Source of the DNA: Arcicella sp034519515
Lineage (GTDB): Bacteria; Bacteroidota; Bacteroidia; Cytophagales; Spirosomataceae
Length of the DNA stretch: 64,000 bases
NCBI GenBank assembly: GCA_034519515.1
Contig: JAXHOK010000037.1
Span: 62,001-126,000 of the forward strand
Direction of reading: 5' to 3'
This document shows positions 61,881 through 64,000 of the stretch, piece after piece; the first letter of the stretch is position 1, and every line of letters begins with the position of its first letter. The notes beneath the pieces were generated by a model, which saw nothing but the letters and a program-made list of their open reading frames with translations, was not told where the DNA came from and did not search any database. A program made the position numbers and the translations under genes.

Positions 61881-64000
61881 CTAATGCCTTGCTGATTTTG
61901 TTAGCAACTGAACCGCTCCGTTATGATTGGTTATCAAATACTTACGCTCATTTCCTATCATAATCGGAGCAATATTGCGGGCTTCTTTATCCAAATTTAA
62001 ACCACTCATTTTTGAATCAATTGCTTTAAACTGGAAAGTCTTTTTTTCTTTATTTTTTACTCCTAATAACAGCGTTCCACGTCCTGCATCAAACCAACCC
62101 GTGTAGGTTTCGGGGGCGTAGGAGTTGCCTACTAAAATCATATCGGGTATTTTATCGTTATTAAAATCCCCCATTTGCATGCCATACACGGGGGCAATTT
62201 GTGCTTGTGTGGGCAGAGGATGCAGTTCAAAACCGTCTTTGCCTTTGTTTTCGAGCCAGCAAGTTCTCAGTTCCGTTACTTCCAGAATGGTAACATCGGC
62301 TCGTTCATCACTCGTGAGAGCATCTTCAAAAGTGGCTTCTGCGTATTGCTGGTAAGTGTTAAAACGCTTACGGCTCAGCGAAGTCATTTGTTCGGTTAAG
62401 ACATCTCTGATGGGCAAAAGGTATTCCTTGCCTCTTGAATAATGCGTCATCAGCGGGTCAATTCTATCGTTTTTATCAAAATCTTTGGCGTAAATTCTGT
62501 GGGGTTCATTTTCCGAGGCTTTTAGTCTTGAATTTAGCCCTAAGTTTCCTGCTATAAAATCAACATCACCATCACCATCCAAATCTGCCTGTGCCAATGT
62601 ATTCCAAAGTCCGTTAGTATTAGGTATTTTCTGAATCGTAAAGGGCTGATTTTTATTACCTTTCAATATCGTGATGGGCATATATTCACCGCAAAGCATC
62701 AAATCTGTGTTTCCATCTTTGTCAATATCGTTCCAAAGTGCGTCCGTAACCATGCCGATATTGGCGAGTTCGGGGGCTATTTTTTGGGTTATATCCGTAA
62801 AATGCGGTTGTTGAGCCGTGCCATCATTGAGTAATAAATAACTTTGGGGAGACATTGGAAATTCGCCAATTTTATAACGTCCTCCTCTGAATAAATCCAA
62901 ATCTCCATCTTTATCAAAATCAAAAGCCCTTACGCACGAGCCTGACGATGTAGTTTGCGGCAACACGTTAATTCCACGGGTAAAATGTCCTTTGCCGTCA
63001 TTGAGGTAAAGTCTATCCTGATAGGCATCGCTACCGTCGGGATATTCACTGCCACCACTCACGATGTATAAATCTTGATCACCGTCTTTATCCACATCAA
63101 AAAATAGCGTTCCTACGTCTTTCAGTGGGTTTATTCCCTGCACAACGGACTGAAATTGATTGGGTTTTGTTTGCAAAAAAATCGTTCGAGTTTGGTTTAC
63201 ATCTGCCCCCACGAAAACATCTTCCAGACCGTTGCCGTCCACATCTGCCACTGAAATTGAGGGTCCTTCTTTGCATAAAAGATGCGGTAAAGATGGCGTT
63301 TTAGCAAAATCGCCAATGGGTGTTTCTATGTGATTTATGCCAAAATCGGTAGTTACAAAAAAACTAATCATCTGATTATCAGTAATTTTTTCAATATTAG
63401 GTTGGTATTTTACCGAATGCGTTTTATCTATTGAAAGATTGGATAAATCTTGATAAGTACCGTCCGCCCAACTAATTTTGATTTTAGCAGAAGTCATTTT
63501 TCCTAAACCCACATGAACAATAGGCTCAACCGAGGAGGCATATCCCCGCACGGGATGATTTTCAACTCTTTGGGTTGTGCCATCGGGAAACGTAACGAAA
63601 ACTGATGCTCCCAGACCTTTGGCGTTGGCGGGTAATCGTAACCTCAAAAAATGGTTCTCCGTAGATTTTTCTTTCGTAATGGTTTGGTTTTCGTAAATTC
63701 CTGCGGGGTCGTCGATGTTGTTGAAAACAAGGTCTAAATCGCCGTCATTATCCAAATCGGCATAGATTGTTCCGTTGGAATAACTGGGTTCTTCCAATCC
63801 CCATTCCACAGATTTATCACTGAATGTGAGGTCTTTATTATTTCGGAAAACGTAATTATGCAGTTTCACTTCGGGCAGTTTTCTGATATCCTCCAAAGCT
63901 TTTTTTCGGGTTTCGGGTGTGGTTGTGCCAAAACTGGAAGCCTGCGTATTGAGGTAAATAATATAATCCAGATTGGTAATATCCCGCCTAAAACCATTTG
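61881..64000 (-). CDS. FG-GAP/VCBS repeat protein with ASPIC/UnbV domain (partial, N-terminus outside window)
   Basis: Open frame from the right edge (first residues NGFRRDITNLDYIIY) to a stop at 61881, over 700 residues; internal TTG at 63896 is not the start. At least six calcium-type D-x-D-x-D-G loops are seen (DLDNDGDLDLVF, DVDGNGLEDVFVG, DVDKDGDQDLYIVS, DFDKDGDLDLF, DIDKDGNTDLML, DLDGDGDVDFIAG), the VCBS/FG-GAP propeller repeat, with an ASPIC/UnbV-like part (GLGASVFVTFPDGTTQR ... RGYASSVEPIVHVGLG). Such CRTAC1-like proteins are secreted surface proteins in Bacteroidota. Confidence 0.85.
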   Translation of the reverse strand, partial: NGFRRDITNLDYIIYLNTQASSFGTTTPETRKKALEDIRKLPEVKLHNYVFRNNKDLTFSDKSVEWGLEEPSYSNGTIYADLDNDGDLDLVFNNIDDPAGIYENQTITKEKSTENHFLRLRLPANAKGLGASVFVTFPDGTTQRVENHPVRGYASSVEPIVHVGLGKMTSAKIKISWADGTYQDLSNLSIDKTHSVKYQPNIEKITDNQMISFFVTTDFGINHIETPIGDFAKTPSLPHLLCKEGPSISVADVDGNGLEDVFVGADVNQTRTIFLQTKPNQFQSVVQGINPLKDVGTLFFDVDKDGDQDLYIVSGGSEYPDGSDAYQDRLYLNDGKGHFTRGINVLPQTTSSGSCVRAFDFDKDGDLDLFRGGRYKIGEFPMSPQSYLLLNDGTAQQPHFTDITQKIAPELANIGMVTDALWNDIDKDGNTDLMLCGEYMPITILKGNKNQPFTIQKIPNTNGLWNTLAQADLDGDGDVDFIAGNLGLNSRLKASENEPHRIYAKDFDKNDRIDPLMTHYSRGKEYLLPIRDVLTEQMTSLSRKRFNTYQQYAEATFEDALTSDERADVTILEVTELRTCWLENKGKDGFELHPLPTQAQIAPVYGMQMGDFNNDKIPDMILVGNSYAPETYTGWFDAGRGTLLLGVKNKEKKTFQFKAIDSKMSGLNLDKEARNIAPIMIGNERKYLITNHNGAVQLLTKSARH

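Noticed and set aside
63134..63896. Start of the FG-GAP protein at TTG 63896
   Set aside because: The frame continues open to the right edge with convincing coding sequence, so this is an internal codon.

Overview
The window reads as chromosome of an AT-rich Bacteroidota, most likely order Cytophagales. The pointers are two proteins ending in the gliding-motility (type B) C-terminal domain used by the type IX secretion system, an LptD of the Bacteroidota type, TAnnTTTG-like promoter -7 elements without Shine-Dalgarno sequences, a two-Cys lipobox style of lipoproteins, and a single-chain GcvP. No rRNA, tRNA or CRISPR array was found.

Layout. 1-12.3 kb is a surface-polysaccharide/LPS locus: a methyltransferase-like fragment, at least seven glycosyltransferases of GT-A, GT-B-like and GT-C types, a polysaccharide deacetylase and a frameshifted MsbA-like ABC exporter. 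12.3-31 kb is mixed: OmpA, a lone nuoB, a disrupted T9SS substrate, a Crp/Fnr regulator with two FNR-type boxes, an apbE interrupted by a small transposable element, then an envelope block (MlaD-like, amidase, LptD), a LuxE-like acyl-protein synthetase, a DUF3857 protein and an SDR. 31-37 kb holds an Rpn-type nuclease, a second T9SS substrate and recG. 37.8-48.2 kb is an accessory region rich in proteases and surface proteins: a calpain-family protease beside a small membrane protein, a trimeric-fibre-like protein, a LytTR regulator, a collagen-like lipoprotein, and an ECF sigma / TPR membrane protein / subtilase / TPR-CHAT series. 48.8-58.6 kb returns to core genes (gcvP, nrdA, rpmE) with a two-gene HEPN module between them. 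58.7-64 kb has a truncated C10 protease islet, a DUF234 ATPase and an FG-GAP/ASPIC protein running off the end.

The most striking non-coding content is repeats. One MITE-like family has four copies (161-190 bp, imperfect ~37-bp terminal inverted repeats, 3-bp target duplications TAA/TTA/TTT). A second, 164-bp element with perfect 18-bp ends sits in apbE, whose reading frame is exactly restored (325 codons) when the element and one TAA are removed. Many intergenic gaps carry long hairpins built from inverted arrays of short degenerate units, and several palindromes have entered coding sequences in frame. Four genes also carry indels (ABC exporter, 7.6-8.3 kb gene, T9SS substrate, winged-helix regulator), so either gene decay or sequence error must be considered for those.

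The best candidates for new biology are the ECF sigma-TPR-subtilase-CHAT gene series, a possible FNR-activated small RNA just downstream of the Crp/Fnr gene, the HEPN two-gene module, the calpain pair, and the in-frame palindromic insertions. All functional calls are from reading motifs; no database search was run.
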